The notes under the pieces: generated by a model | Seen by the model: the letters and a program-made list of their open reading frames with translations, nothing else | What the model was told of the DNA's origin: nothing | Database searches by the model: none | Made by a program: the position numbers and the translations under genes | Shown: in pieces, positions 16,197 to 25,639 of the stretch | Numbering within the stretch: position 1 is the first letter of the stretch | Layout: every line of letters starts with the position of its first letter | NCBI RefSeq assembly: GCF_042650885.1 | Contig: NZ_JBHSBU010000001.1 | Span: 2,728,001 to 2,792,000, forward strand | Length of the DNA stretch: 64,000 nt | Direction of reading: 5' to 3' | DNA from: Chitinimonas_A lacunae | Lineage (GTDB): Bacteria; Pseudomonadota; Gammaproteobacteria; Burkholderiales; Chitinimonadaceae

Positions 16197-19100
16197 TCAC
16201 GCATCAAGCGGCTTTCTCACCCGATACCAGGCGGCATAGAGCGCCGGCAGGAACAGCAGGGTCAGCACGGTCGCCACCAGCAGCCCGCCCATGATCGACC
16301 AGGCCATCGGTCCCCAGAAGGTCGAGCGGGTCAACGGAATCATGGCCAGGATGGCCGCCGCCGCCGTCAACATGATCGGGCGGAAGCGGCGGACCGCCGA
16401 TTCGATGATGGCGTGCCACAGATGTTCCCCCTGGCCCACATCCTGATCGATCTGATCGACCAGAATCACCGAGTTGCGCATGATCATCCCGGCCAGCGCA
16501 ATCACCCCAAGCTGGGCCACAAAGCCGAACGGCACCTGGAAGGCCGCCAGGATCGCCGACACCCCGATCATCCCGAGCGGTGCCGTCAGCAGCACCAGAA
16601 TGGCCTTGGAGATGTTCTGCAACTGGAACATCAGCAGCGTCATCACCGTCAGCAGCATCAAGGGCATCACCACCATGATCGATTTCTGGCTCTTGACGCT
16701 CGACTCGGCCGTGCCACCGATCTCGATCCGATAGCCCAGCGGCAGCGTCTTGGCATAAGCCTCCAGCTGCGGCCACAGCCTGGCCGTCACATCGGGTGCC
16801 TGCGCCCCTTCGACGTCGGCCCGTACCGAAATGGTCGGCACCCGGTTGCGGCGCCAGATGATGCTTTCCTCGCTCTCGAGCCGCAGATGCGCCACCTGGC
16901 TCAGCGGCACGAAACGGCCGCCGCCCAGGTGAATCTTGGCGTCCTTGAGATTGTTGAGATCGGTGCGCTCATTGCGTTCGAGCCGGCCGATCACATCGAT
17001 ATTCTTATCGCTCTCGCGGAACTGGGTCAGCGTCACGCCGGTGAGCGAGTTCTGCATCGCCACCGCCACCTGCTGCGAAGTGATGCCAAGCGCACGGGCC
17101 TTGTCCTGGTCGATTTCGAGCCGCATCACCTTGACCCGCTCGCTCCAGTCGGTATTGACGTGGCGGATATGGCTGTCGCCGCGCATGATCTCGGCCACCC
17201 GGTCGGCCATCGGCCGCAGCTTGGCTTCGTCCGGACCCGAGACGCGGAACTGCACCGGATAACCGACCGGCGGGCCGTTCTCCAGCCGCGTCACCCGACC
17301 ACGCACCAGCGGGAACTCGCGCTCGAACAGCTCGGTGATCTTGCGCAGCACTTCCTCGCGCACATGCTCATCGCGGGTCATCACGGTGAGCTGGCCGAAG
17401 TTGAGGTTGGGCAGCTGCTGGTCGAGCGGCAGATAGAAGCGCGGGCTGCCCGAGCCGACATAGCTCGTCACCGAGACGATATTGGGATCGCCCTTCAGAC
17501 GGGCCTCGAAGGTCTTCACTTCGCGCTCGGTCATCTCGTAGGTGGCCGCCTGCGGCAACCACAGATCAACCATCAGTTCGGGCCGGTTCGAGGCCGGGAA
17601 GAACTGCTTGGGCACCAGCTTGAACAGGGCCACCGCCGCCACGAAGGCCAGCACGGTCGCCACGATCACCGTCTTGCGATAGGTGATGCACCAGGTCACG
17701 ATGCGGCGGAACGCCACATAGAAACGCCCCTGGTAGACATCGTGCTCCTCGCCGTGATGCTTCATCTCGGGCAGCAGCTTGTAGCCCAGATACGGGGTGA
17801 ACACCACCGCCACCACCCAGCTCAGCATCAGCGAGATACCCACCACCTGGAAGATCGACACGGTGTATTCACCGGCGCCCGACTTGGCCAGACCCACCGG
17901 CATAAAGCCCGCCGCAGTGATCAAGGTACCGGTCAGCATCGGAAAGGCGGTCGAGGTATAGGCAAACGTGGCCGCCCGTACCCGGTCCCAGCCCTGTTCG
18001 AGCTTGAGGGCCATCATCTCGACGGCGATGATCGCGTCGTCCACCAGCAGACCCAACGCGATGATCAGGGCACCCAGCGAAATTCGTTGCAGATCGATGC
18101 CGAAGGCGTACATGGCCAGGAAGGTCATCGCCAGCACCAGCGGAATCGACAGCGCCACCACCACCCCGGTGCGCCAGCCCAGCGACAGAAAGGACACCAC
18201 CAGCACGATGGCCACCGCTTCGAGCAGGCTCTTCATGAATTCCTTGATCGAGTGCTTGACCACATGGGGCTGGTCCGACACCGCATGGATTTCGATCCCG
18301 ATCGGCAGTTCGCCCCGGATACGGCGCACCGTCTCGTTGAGCGACTCGCCCAGCCGGATCACGTCGCCGCCTTTTTTCATGCTGATGGCAACGCCGATAG
18401 CCTCCTGGCCGTTGAAGCGCATCTTGAAGGTCGGCGGATCGGTATAGCCGCGCCAGACCCGGGCCACGTCGCCCAGACGGACCACCCGGTTGCCGGTGCG
18501 GATACCGATATTCTGGATGCTCTCGACCGTATCGAATTCGCCGCTGACCCGCAGGGCGATCCGCTCGGGGCCGGTCTGGACCACACCGGCTGCTTCCATG
18601 GCATTGGTCGCCCGCAGGGTCTGGAAAATCAGTTGCGGATCGAGCCCCAGCGCCGCCAGCTTGGCGTTCGAGGTCTCGATAAAGATCTTCTCTTCCTGCT
18701 CGCCGACCAGATCGACCTTGTGCACCTCGGGGATGCGCAGGAATTCGGTGCGGGCCATGTCGACAAAGCCCTTCAGCTCGGCATAGCTGAAGCCGTCGGC
18801 GGTAAAGGCGTACAGATTGCCGAAGGTGTCGCCGAATTCGTCGTTGAAGAACGGCCCGACCACCCCTTGCGGCAGGGTATGGCGGATATCGCCGACCTTC
18901 TTGCGTACCTGATACCAGGTCTCGGGCACCGTGGCGCCGCGCACGTCTTCACGCAGCGAGATGATGATCTGGGCTTCGCCCGCCTTGGCATAGCTGCGGG
19001 TGTAGTCGATCTCGGGGACTTCCTGGAGCTTTTTCTCCAGCTTGTCGAGCACCTGGAGTTCGACTTCCTTGGCCGAGGCGCCGGGCCAGAAGGCTCGTAC

Positions 19101-19247
19101 CACCATGGCCTTGAAGGTGAATTCGGGGTCTTCCTTCTGGCCGAGCTTCTGGTAGGCAAACAGCCCGGCCAGCATAAAGACCACCATGAAATACAGCACC
19201 AGTTGCTGATGCTTGAGCGCCCATTCGGACAGATTGACGTTGCGCAT
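16197..19247 (-). CDS. RND efflux permease (AcrB/MexF-like)
   Basis: 1016 residues, standard RND length. The N-terminal membrane helix is at about 17-35, two large periplasmic loops follow, and the proton-relay helix 4 carries adjacent aspartates in LGLLVDDAIIAVEMM. The second half repeats the fold (QLGVIALAGMIMRNSVILVDQIDQDV). It exports drugs or toxic metabolites across both membranes with the adaptor and TolC partners. The gene follows the adaptor by three bases, so the pair is co-translated. The N-terminal half reads KLGQKEDPEFTFKAMVV, typical of the subgroup with a broad but undefined substrate range. Confidence 0.94.
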   Translation of the reverse strand: MRNVNLSEWALKHQQLVLYFMVVFMLAGLFAYQKLGQKEDPEFTFKAMVVRAFWPGASAKEVELQVLDKLEKKLQEVPEIDYTRSYAKAGEAQIIISLREDVRGATVPETWYQVRKKVGDIRHTLPQGVVGPFFNDEFGDTFGNLYAFTADGFSYAELKGFVDMARTEFLRIPEVHKVDLVGEQEEKIFIETSNAKLAALGLDPQLIFQTLRATNAMEAAGVVQTGPERIALRVSGEFDTVESIQNIGIRTGNRVVRLGDVARVWRGYTDPPTFKMRFNGQEAIGVAISMKKGGDVIRLGESLNETVRRIRGELPIGIEIHAVSDQPHVVKHSIKEFMKSLLEAVAIVLVVSFLSLGWRTGVVVALSIPLVLAMTFLAMYAFGIDLQRISLGALIIALGLLVDDAIIAVEMMALKLEQGWDRVRAATFAYTSTAFPMLTGTLITAAGFMPVGLAKSGAGEYTVSIFQVVGISLMLSWVVAVVFTPYLGYKLLPEMKHHGEEHDVYQGRFYVAFRRIVTWCITYRKTVIVATVLAFVAAVALFKLVPKQFFPASNRPELMVDLWLPQAATYEMTEREVKTFEARLKGDPNIVSVTSYVGSGSPRFYLPLDQQLPNLNFGQLTVMTRDEHVREEVLRKITELFEREFPLVRGRVTRLENGPPVGYPVQFRVSGPDEAKLRPMADRVAEIMRGDSHIRHVNTDWSERVKVMRLEIDQDKARALGITSQQVAVAMQNSLTGVTLTQFRESDKNIDVIGRLERNERTDLNNLKDAKIHLGGGRFVPLSQVAHLRLESEESIIWRRNRVPTISVRADVEGAQAPDVTARLWPQLEAYAKTLPLGYRIEIGGTAESSVKSQKSIMVVMPLMLLTVMTLLMFQLQNISKAILVLLTAPLGMIGVSAILAAFQVPFGFVAQLGVIALAGMIMRNSVILVDQIDQDVGQGEHLWHAIIESAVRRFRPIMLTAAAAILAMIPLTRSTFWGPMAWSIMGGLLVATVLTLLFLPALYAAWYRVRKPLDA

Positions 19248-19250
19248 CGC

Positions 19251-20309
19251 TCAGCTCCCGGCGGGCTTGGCAGCCGGGGCCGGGGCCTGGGCCAGCCGGA
19301 CCTGCTGGTTGGGATGCAGCAGATGAACGCCGGCCGTCACCACCGTTTCGCCGCCGCTCAAGCCTTCGGCCACCAGCACCACATCGTTCTGGGCACCGGC
19401 GAGCGTGACCTTGCGGGTAGCGACCCGTTGGGTCTTGGGATCGACCAGCCAGACCAGGGTCTGACCGTCGCGGTCGTAGATGGCGGTGAGCGGCAGGCGG
19501 ATCGTGCGGCTATCCGAGCGGCCCGGCACCTGGACGGTAGCGGTCATGCCCAGACGCAGCACCTCGTCGGGATTGTCGATGCTGACCCGGGCGGTATAGG
19601 TGCGGGTCTGCGGATCGGTATCGGGCGCCATTTCGCGCAGACGGGCGTCGTAGCGCTTGCCCGGCACCGCCCACAGCGTCACGGCGAGCTTGTCGGCGCG
19701 GCGCAGTTCTTCGACACGCGATTCGGGCACGCTGACCACCACTTCGCGGCCGCCATCCTCGGCGACCCGCACCAGCACCTGACCGGCGCCGACCACCTGG
19801 CCGACTTCGGCCTCGACCGCCGTCACCACCCCGGCCCGTTCGGCCTTGAGTACCGTATAGCTGCCCTGGTTGCCGGCAAGCTTGAACTGCGCTTCGGCAG
19901 CGTCAAGCGCGGCGCGGCGGCGGTCGACTTCAGCCTGGCTGACGAAACCCTGGCTCTTGAGCTGGACGGCACGCTCATAGTCCTGCCGGGTCTGCTGGTA
20001 TTGGCTGCGACTGGCGCTCAGTTGCAGGCTGGTGTCCTGGGCATCGAGCCGCAGCAGCGCCTGACCCGGCCGGACCCGGTCGCCCACTTCGACCATCCGC
20101 TCGGCCACCTTGCCGCCGAGCCGGAAACCGAGCCGCGCCTCGCGCCGTGCCCGCACTTCACCCGACAGCGTGGCGCCCGGGCTGCCGTCGCCCTGCTTGA
20201 CCACCATGGTGCGGACCGGCCGCACTTCCTCGTAGGGCTGCTCCTTGGCGCTGCACGCCGCCAGGGCTGTCACCACGGCCACTGCGGGCAATACTGCCTT
20301 CCATCGCAT
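19251..20309 (-). CDS. RND periplasmic adaptor lipoprotein (MFP family)
   Basis: 352 residues. The signal ends in the lipobox LAAC (Cys19), so the mature protein is anchored in the inner membrane. The usual order follows: a barrel-sandwich half (VSGEVRARREARLGFRLGGKV), an alpha hairpin (about 100-140), the second lipoyl half (VLKAERAGVVTAVEAEVGQVVGAGQVLV) and beta-barrel domains. It bridges the RND pump and TolC. It is preceded by the TetR gene, 43 bases upstream, in the same direction. Confidence 0.93.
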   Translation of the reverse strand: MRWKAVLPAVAVVTALAACSAKEQPYEEVRPVRTMVVKQGDGSPGATLSGEVRARREARLGFRLGGKVAERMVEVGDRVRPGQALLRLDAQDTSLQLSASRSQYQQTRQDYERAVQLKSQGFVSQAEVDRRRAALDAAEAQFKLAGNQGSYTVLKAERAGVVTAVEAEVGQVVGAGQVLVRVAEDGGREVVVSVPESRVEELRRADKLAVTLWAVPGKRYDARLREMAPDTDPQTRTYTARVSIDNPDEVLRLGMTATVQVPGRSDSRTIRLPLTAIYDRDGQTLVWLVDPKTQRVATRKVTLAGAQNDVVLVAEGLSGGETVVTAGVHLLHPNQQVRLAQAPAPAAKPAGS

Positions 20310-20352
20310 CGTTATTCTCCAGATGTTGAGCTATATGAAACGAATCGTTAGA

Positions 20353-21006
20353 TCAGGGCGACGGCGTGGCGGCCAGTCCCTGCACCAGGGTCCGGATCAC
20401 CTCGTCGAGATAGGGTTCGGGCTCGAACTCTTCGCCGCATTGCGGCATCGAGTGTTTCCACAGCATGGCCATCACCACCGGGGCGCAGATCACCCGCACG
20501 GCCACCTCAAGCCGCATCGGCCGGAATTCGCCGCGGGCAATGCCGTATTCGATGGCGCGGCCGATCAGCTTTTCACCGCGCTCGATCACCTGTTCGCGGT
20601 GGTAGCGCGCCAGTTCGGGGAAATTGGAGGCTTCGGCGATCACCAGTTTCGGGATGCCGGAAAGACGGGTGGCGCCAATCAGGCGCCACCAGGTACGGAT
20701 CACCATCTCCAGCAGCTCGGCAGCCGAAGTCTGGCCGGTGAAGCCGCTCAGCAACTGCTCGCCCTCGTCGAGTTGCGGCACGAGCGATTCGCGGATCACC
20801 GCCTTGAAAATCTCTTCTTTATTGGCGTAGTAGCGATAGAGGGTACCGGCAGTGACACCGGCGCGGCGGGCGATGTCCTCCATCTTGGTGGCGGCGAACC
20901 CCTTGGCAACGAACAGATCGAGCGCGGCGTCGAGAATCTCGCCGGGCCGTGCTTCCTTGCGACGAGTCCAGCGCACGAGGGGACAGGAGGAGTCGTGGTC
21001 ACCCAT
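20353..21006 (-). CDS. TetR-family repressor of the RND pump
   Basis: 217 residues. The N-terminal helix-turn-helix is read in ILDAALDLFVAKGFAATKMEDIARRAGVTAGTLYRYYANKEEIFKAVI, with a variable ligand-binding C-terminal domain. The start at 21006 (MGDHDSS) is preferred to upstream in-frame starts because the HTH then sits at the normal distance. It heads the minus-strand run adaptor-pump-TolC. The palindrome at 21012-21031 immediately upstream is the likely operator, giving autorepression plus control of the pump. Confidence 0.88.
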   Translation of the reverse strand: MGDHDSSCPLVRWTRRKEARPGEILDAALDLFVAKGFAATKMEDIARRAGVTAGTLYRYYANKEEIFKAVIRESLVPQLDEGEQLLSGFTGQTSAAELLEMVIRTWWRLIGATRLSGIPKLVIAEASNFPELARYHREQVIERGEKLIGRAIEYGIARGEFRPMRLEVAVRVICAPVVMAMLWKHSMPQCGEEFEPEPYLDEVIRTLVQGLAATPSP

Positions 21007-21011
21007 AAGAA

Positions 21012-21031
21012 AAATAAATGAATGTTTATTT
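21012..21031. promoter_or_regulatory. TetR operator palindrome
   Basis: AAATAAA-TGAATG-TTTATTT: perfect 7-base inverted arms around a 6-base centre, ending five bases before the tetR start. It is the only AT-rich sequence in the region and has the form of AcrR/TtgR-type operators. Confidence 0.75.
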
Positions 21032-21119
21032 AATTGCAGAAGTCTACGCGAGCACTGGGGAGTTGTGCAATCGGGTCGGCCCACGCGATGACGAACGGCA
21101 TAAGCCCCGGTGGCTCGGC

Positions 21120-21125
21120 TACAAT
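21120..21125 (+). promoter_or_regulatory. Candidate -10 element for argB
   Basis: TACAAT followed by CGCGCGG, 33 bases before the argB start. No good -35 was seen. Confidence 0.4.
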
Positions 21126-21158
21126 CGCGCGGTTTCACCACCTCGCGGAGCAACGCCA

Positions 21159-22055
21159 ATGCCCATCGTCACCCCGATTTCCGCCCAGATCGCCGCTGAA
21201 AAGGCCGGCGTGCTGGCCGAAGCCCTGCCCTATATCCAGCGCTTTTACGGCAAGACCATCGTGATCAAGTACGGCGGCAACGCCATGACCGAGCCCGAGC
21301 TCAAGGAGAGCTTTGCGCGCGATGTGGTGATGCTGAAGCTGGTGGGGATCAATCCGGTCGTGGTGCACGGCGGTGGCCCGCAGATCAACGATATGCTGAA
21401 CCGGATCGGCAAACAGGGCGAATTCGTCCAGGGCATGCGCGTGACCGACGCCGAGACCATGGATGTGGTCGAGATGGTGCTGGGCGGTCTGGTCAACAAG
21501 GAAATCGTATCGATGATCAACCAGCACGGCGGCCGCGCCGTCGGGCTGACCGGCAAGGACGGCCATTTCATCCGCGCCCGCAAGATGTTCCTGCGTGGCC
21601 CGGACGGCCAGCCGGTCGATATCGGCCAGGTCGGCGAGGTGGCCGATATCGATCCGGAACTGGTGTCGCTGCTCGACACCCGCGACTTTATTCCGGTGAT
21701 CGCCCCGATCGGGGTCGGTCCCGATGGCGCTGCCTTCAATATCAATGCCGATCTGGTGGCCGGCCGGCTGGCCGAGACGCTCAAGGCCGAAAAGCTGGTG
21801 CTGATGACCAATACCCCGGGCGTGCTCGACCGCGAAGGCAAGCTGCTGACCGGCCTGACCCCGCAGACCGTCGACCGTCTGGTCGCCGACGGCACCATTT
21901 CGGGCGGCATGATCCCGAAAATCTCCTCAGCGCTCGAAGCGGCCGTCAATGGCGTGGGCGCGGTCCATATCATCGACGGCCGGGTCAAGCACGCCCTGCT
22001 GCTCGAAGTGCTGACCGCCCAGGGCGTCGGCACCATGATCAAGCGCGACGAGTAA
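21159..22055 (+). CDS. argB: Acetylglutamate kinase
   Basis: 298 residues. It phosphorylates N-acetylglutamate in the second step of arginine synthesis. Signatures are TIVIKYGGNAM near the N-terminus, NPVVVHGGGPQIN, FNINADLVAGRLAE and GTISGGMIPKI. The N-terminal extension (about 30 residues) before the kinase core is typical of arginine-sensitive enzymes; the ATG at 21159 fits, and the upstream frame is non-conserved. Monocistronic here; a long hairpin and a repeat follow. Confidence 0.95.
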   Translation: MPIVTPISAQIAAEKAGVLAEALPYIQRFYGKTIVIKYGGNAMTEPELKESFARDVVMLKLVGINPVVVHGGGPQINDMLNRIGKQGEFVQGMRVTDAETMDVVEMVLGGLVNKEIVSMINQHGGRAVGLTGKDGHFIRARKMFLRGPDGQPVDIGQVGEVADIDPELVSLLDTRDFIPVIAPIGVGPDGAAFNINADLVAGRLAETLKAEKLVLMTNTPGVLDREGKLLTGLTPQTVDRLVADGTISGGMIPKISSALEAAVNGVGAVHIIDGRVKHALLLEVLTAQGVGTMIKRDE

Positions 22056-22626
22056 AGCGGCTTTCCACCGGGACCGCTTGGCGGTTCCGGTTGGAAAGAC
22101 TGGTAAAGCAAGTCATTAATCAAAAAATCTGCAAAACACCTGCAAGATATATTGTTAATAAATAGAAATTTGAAATAAATAAAGCCGAATTCATTTTGGC
22201 ACCCCTTCCCTTGACCACAGCGTCCCACCCCATCACAGGACGCTGCCAGGCCACCGGCCGTCACGGCCCATCGCTTCCGCCTCAACCCATCGTTCTGCCG
22301 AGACGGCGCACCCGCCTTGATCGCAAAGGCGCTGACGGTTCCTGCAAAGCGGATTGGCTGGGACGCCGTTCTTAAAGATGCATCGGCCTCTCCCGCCCCT
22401 CCCACATCCGTCCAATAAATATCCTTTGCAACAACACGTTGCGTCATATGCCACAGCAGCCTGGCTCACCGTTACGAGCCGTCATGAGAACGTGATAACG
22501 TCTTGCTCGGTCACAACGTTACGTTAGCGAACGTACACTGTCGTCAGCAGGGAATTCCGCAGGAAAGCAATTGCGGCTTGGACAACTTCCCCCGCCATCG
22601 TGCCGGGGTACTCAAGGAATGGACCG
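22056..22626. other. 571-base intergenic region
   Basis: It starts with a strong inverted repeat (22062-22098; TTTCCACCGG ... CCGGTTGGAAA around GACCGC-TTG-GCGGT) that probably ends the argB transcript although no T-run follows. Then comes the paired TGCAA repeat and AT-rich tail (22130-22190). The stretch 22200-22600 shows no gene; an imperfect repeat AACGTTACGTTAGCGAACGT lies at 22516-22535. Confidence 0.5.
22130..22145 (+). repeat. Paired TGCAA intergenic repeat, copy 3
   Basis: TGCAAAACACC-TGCAAGA: TGCAA at 22130 and 22141, followed by AATAGAAATTTG about 17 bases later. It lies 75 bases after the argB stop. Confidence 0.65.
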
Positions 22627-23145
22627 ATGCGCCTGATCCCCCCGCTGCTGCTGGCAGCCGTACTGGCCATGCCGGCAGTCTCTGCCGAAGGCAATCAATG
22701 GTGGCGGGTGCTGACCCAGGAAGTGGAACGGCTCTACCGCGAAGGCGATCATGAAGCGGCCGCAGCGGTAGCCAGCAAGGCGCTGGAGGAAGTCGAGGCG
22801 GAACAGGGCGCCAACCATCCCGATGTGGCCACCTGCCTCAATAATCTGGCCCTGGTCCGCAGCGCCCAGGGCGAATTCGAAGCGGCCGAGCCGCTGTACC
22901 GGCGCTCGGTACAGATTCTGGAAAAGTCGCTCGGACCGCGTCATCCCGACCTCGCCACCGGTCTGCATAACCTCGGCTCGCTGCAAAAAGCGCTGCGCCG
23001 CTTTGACGAAGCCGACGCCCTCTATCGCCGTGCCCTGCAAATCCGCGAACGTGCCCTGGGCGGCAACGACCCGCTCACCCAGGCCACTCGGGCGGCCCTG
23101 CTCGAATTGCGCAATCGGCCCGGCAGTCATGCGGCGGGGCGCTGA
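22627..23145 (+). CDS. Secreted tetratricopeptide-repeat protein
   Basis: 172 residues with a signal peptide (about 1-20, ending AVSAEGN). Two clear kinesin-light-chain-type TPR units (HPDVATCLNNLALVRSAQGEFEAAEPLYRRSVQI and HPDLATGLHNLGSLQKALRRFDEADALYRRALQI) follow a partial first one. TPRs bind partner proteins; no partner is indicated by the neighbours. It should be periplasmic. The start at 22627 follows an AAGGA ribosome site. Confidence 0.8.
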   Translation: MRLIPPLLLAAVLAMPAVSAEGNQWWRVLTQEVERLYREGDHEAAAAVASKALEEVEAEQGANHPDVATCLNNLALVRSAQGEFEAAEPLYRRSVQILEKSLGPRHPDLATGLHNLGSLQKALRRFDEADALYRRALQIRERALGGNDPLTQATRAALLELRNRPGSHAAGR

Positions 23146-23281
23146 GATCGGGAGTCGGCGGGGGCCAGAAAGCGAGGCTGGAGGCGGCATTGAGGCTGAT
23201 GGCACAGCAAGGCTCGCTTGGGCTCCCGACTGAACATTGAGGCAGACGCCACACCGATTCGCTCCCTCCACCGCCCTAGAC

Positions 23282-23309
23282 ATGACGGCAGCGGGCTCGC
23301 TGCTATAGT
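23282..23309 (+). promoter_or_regulatory. Candidate sigma-70 promoter for the CBS protein
   Basis: ATGACG (-35) and TATAGT (-10) with a 16-base spacer, ending 42 bases before the ATG. Confidence 0.55.
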
Positions 23310-23351
23310 GTGAATCTGGCTAGTCCAGCTTATGCACGGAGGATTGCGATA

Positions 23352-23786
23352 ATGAAAACCGCACGACAGCTTCTGCTCGAAAAAACCCGACCCGGCATTT
23401 TCTCGGTGCGTCCCGACGCCACCGTTTATCAGGCACTACAGATCATGGCCGAGAAGGATATCGGTGCGGTACTGGTGATGGATGAAGACAGGCTGGTCGG
23501 CATCTTTTCCGAACGCGACTATGCCCGCAAGGTGGTGCTACAGGGCAAGACCTCGGCCGGCACACCGATCGCCGATATCATGACCAAGCGGGTGGTGTTC
23601 GCCAAACCCAATCAAAGCGTGGACGAATGCATGGCCGTGATGTCGGAGAAGCGTTTCCGCCACTTGCCGGTACTCGACGACGACAATAAGGTGATCGGTG
23701 TGCTGTCGATCACCGATCTGGTGCGGGAAACCATTGCCGAGCAGCAATTCCTGATCGAACAGCTAGAGAACTACATCATGCATTGA
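23352..23786 (+). CDS. CBS-domain pair protein
   Basis: 144 residues made of two CBS domains (about 10-65 and 75-132). The repeating pattern is visible as FSVRPDATVYQALQIMAEKDIGAVLVMDEDRLVGIFSERDYARKV and its second copy ending VIGVLSITDLVRE. Such stand-alone pairs bind adenine nucleotides and act as energy sensors or regulate unknown partners. Strong ribosome site GGAGG, good promoter upstream. Short hydrophilic tail with EQQFLIEQLENYIMH. No partner evident next to it. Confidence 0.88.
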   Translation: MKTARQLLLEKTRPGIFSVRPDATVYQALQIMAEKDIGAVLVMDEDRLVGIFSERDYARKVVLQGKTSAGTPIADIMTKRVVFAKPNQSVDECMAVMSEKRFRHLPVLDDDNKVIGVLSITDLVRETIAEQQFLIEQLENYIMH

Positions 23787-23847
23787 GGCAGTCGCCTCGT
23801 CCCCGGGCCGGTCGTGGCCGGCCCTGCTCCACCTGAGAAATACCGCC

Positions 23848-24498
23848 TTGCCGCTTACCTGGATTTTCGACCTCGACAACACCCTGCACGACGCCGGCCG
23901 TTACGTTTTTCCGCAAGTGGAATTGCAGATGGACCACTATCTGGCCCGTCATCTGGCGCTCAGCCAGACCGAGGCCAATGCCCTGCGTGCCCGCTACTAC
24001 GATCTGTATGGCGCCACCCTGGCCGGTGTGGTGCGCCATCACCGCCAGATCGACCCCGACCATTTCCTGGCGGAAACCCATCTACTCCCCGAACTGCCTG
24101 CCCGCCTGATCCCGATGCGGATACTGCGCCCTTCGCTGAAGCGTCTGCGCGGCAACAAGCTGCTGTTCACCAATGGTCCGCAGGACTATGCCGAAACGGT
24201 GCTGCGTCTGCTGGGCATTGCCCAGCATTTCGATGCGGTGGTGTCGATCGAGCAGGTCGGCCATCTGGCCAAACCCGATATCCGCGCCTACCGCAGGATG
24301 CTGGCCCGCCATCGGCTCAACCCGCGCCGCTGTGCCATGGTCGAAGACACCCACGCCAATCTCGCACCGGCACGGCGGCTGGGGATGCGCACCGTCTGGC
24401 TGTCGCCCAAATTGCGCCGGGGACCGCATGTCCATGCCCGCTTACGCAATCTGCATCAACTGCCCAAACTGGCCCGTCAGCGCGGCTGGCATCGCTGA
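23848..24498 (+). CDS. HAD-superfamily pyrimidine 5'-nucleotidase-like hydrolase
   Basis: 216 residues. HAD motif I is IFDLDNTLHD, motif II is LLFTNGP, the motif III lysine is in HLAKPDIRAY and motif IV is MVEDTHANLAPA. The spacing and the helical cap are those of the pyrimidine 5'-nucleotidase (SDT1/PPN) subgroup, which removes phosphate from UMP or CMP or degrades modified nucleotides. It starts with TTG at 23848, because the catalytic strand begins five residues later and no ATG is available. The nearest neighbour (CBS protein) ends 61 bases upstream. Confidence 0.8.
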   Translation: MPLTWIFDLDNTLHDAGRYVFPQVELQMDHYLARHLALSQTEANALRARYYDLYGATLAGVVRHHRQIDPDHFLAETHLLPELPARLIPMRILRPSLKRLRGNKLLFTNGPQDYAETVLRLLGIAQHFDAVVSIEQVGHLAKPDIRAYRRMLARHRLNPRRCAMVEDTHANLAPARRLGMRTVWLSPKLRRGPHVHARLRNLHQLPKLARQRGWHR

Positions 24499-24631
24499 GC
24501 GGCAGCTCATCTATAACCAGAAACGCTAAGAAAATCAGATTTTATTACTTTTTATCAAGAATCTGAGCCGTTAAAGTCCGTGCCTGTCCGCGCCCACCCG
24601 GCGCGGCCCAGCGCAAGAAACGGACCAGACC

Positions 24632-25639
24632 TTGATTCGAATCGAACACCTCAACAAGACCTATCCGGTCGCCGGGCGTCCGCTGCTCGCTCTGGACGAT
24701 ATCAATCTCGATATCGGCCAGGGCGAGATCTACGGTCTGATCGGCCGCTCGGGCGCTGGCAAGAGCTCGCTGCTGCGTACGCTCAATCTGCTCGAACGTC
24801 CCGATTCGGGTCGAATCCTGGTCGATGGCGAGGACATCACCCGACTCGACGCGGCCGGCCTGCGCCGCTATCGCCGTCAGGTCGGCATGGTGTTCCAGCA
24901 TTTCAATCTGCTGGGCTCGCAGACCGTCGCCGCCAATATCCGCCTGCCGCTTGAACTCGCTGGCGAACTCGACCGCGCCGCCATCGACCGTCGGATCGAC
25001 GAACTGCTCGACTGGGTCGGCCTGACCGAGCGGCGCGACCACTACCCCGCCCAGCTGTCGGGCGGCCAGAAACAGCGCGTCGGCATCGCCCGGGCGCTGG
25101 CCAACCGACCGCGCCTGCTGCTGTGCGACGAAGCCACCTCGGCGCTCGACCCACAGACCACCCGTTCCATCCTGACCCTGCTGCTGGAAATCAACCGTCG
25201 ACTCGGCCTGACCGTAGTGCTGGTCAGCCATGAAATCCAGGTGGTGCAGACACTGTGCGACCGCATCGCCGTGCTTGAAGCGGGCCGGGTGGTCGAACAG
25301 GGCCGTACTGCCGATCTGCTGCTCAAACCGGCTCACGCCGCCACCCGTTCGCTGGTGGCCGAAAGCGGACTGATCGCCGAGCCGCCGCCCGATCTGGCGC
25401 TGCCTTCGGCCGGTCTGTTGCGGCTCACCTTTACCGGCGCCCATACCTATCAGCCGCTGCTGGCTTCGGTCGCGCGCACGCTCGATATTGCGTTCAACAT
25501 CGTCCAGGGCCAGGTCGGCCGGATCAAGGACACCCCCTACGGCCAACTGATCGTGGCGGTCGAAGGCCATGGCACGGCGCTCGGCGCGGCGCGGCGCGCC
25601 TTCCAGTCCCAGGGCATCCATTGCGAGGAGCTCGCCTGA
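24632..25639 (+). CDS. metN: MetN, methionine importer ATPase
   Basis: 335 residues. The ABC ATPase shows Walker A GRSGAGKSS (near 39-47), signature LSGGQKQRVGIARAL and Walker B LLLCDEATSALD, with a C-terminal NIL domain (from about 260) that binds methionine and inhibits transport when the pool is full. It opens with a TTG codon at 24632, giving MIRIEHLNKTYPV. Its stop overlaps the metI start (TGATG). With MetI and MetQ it forms the D- and L-methionine importer. Confidence 0.95.
   Translation: MIRIEHLNKTYPVAGRPLLALDDINLDIGQGEIYGLIGRSGAGKSSLLRTLNLLERPDSGRILVDGEDITRLDAAGLRRYRRQVGMVFQHFNLLGSQTVAANIRLPLELAGELDRAAIDRRIDELLDWVGLTERRDHYPAQLSGGQKQRVGIARALANRPRLLLCDEATSALDPQTTRSILTLLLEINRRLGLTVVLVSHEIQVVQTLCDRIAVLEAGRVVEQGRTADLLLKPAHAATRSLVAESGLIAEPPPDLALPSAGLLRLTFTGAHTYQPLLASVARTLDIAFNIVQGQVGRIKDTPYGQLIVAVEGHGTALGAARRAFQSQGIHCEELA

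Noticed and set aside
16023..20351. 1442-codon open frame on the plus strand
   Set aside because: It lies exactly antisense to the TolC, RND pump and adaptor genes, is His/Gln/Arg-rich with no fold pattern, and is a shadow of high-GC codon use.
22233..22469. Minus-strand frame in the argB downstream gap
   Set aside because: No ribosome site, odd composition (many Cys and Gly), and no family resemblance.
24499..24631. SAM or T-box riboswitch before metN
   Set aside because: No matching conserved core was found; only AT-rich DNA and a possible weak repeat copy.
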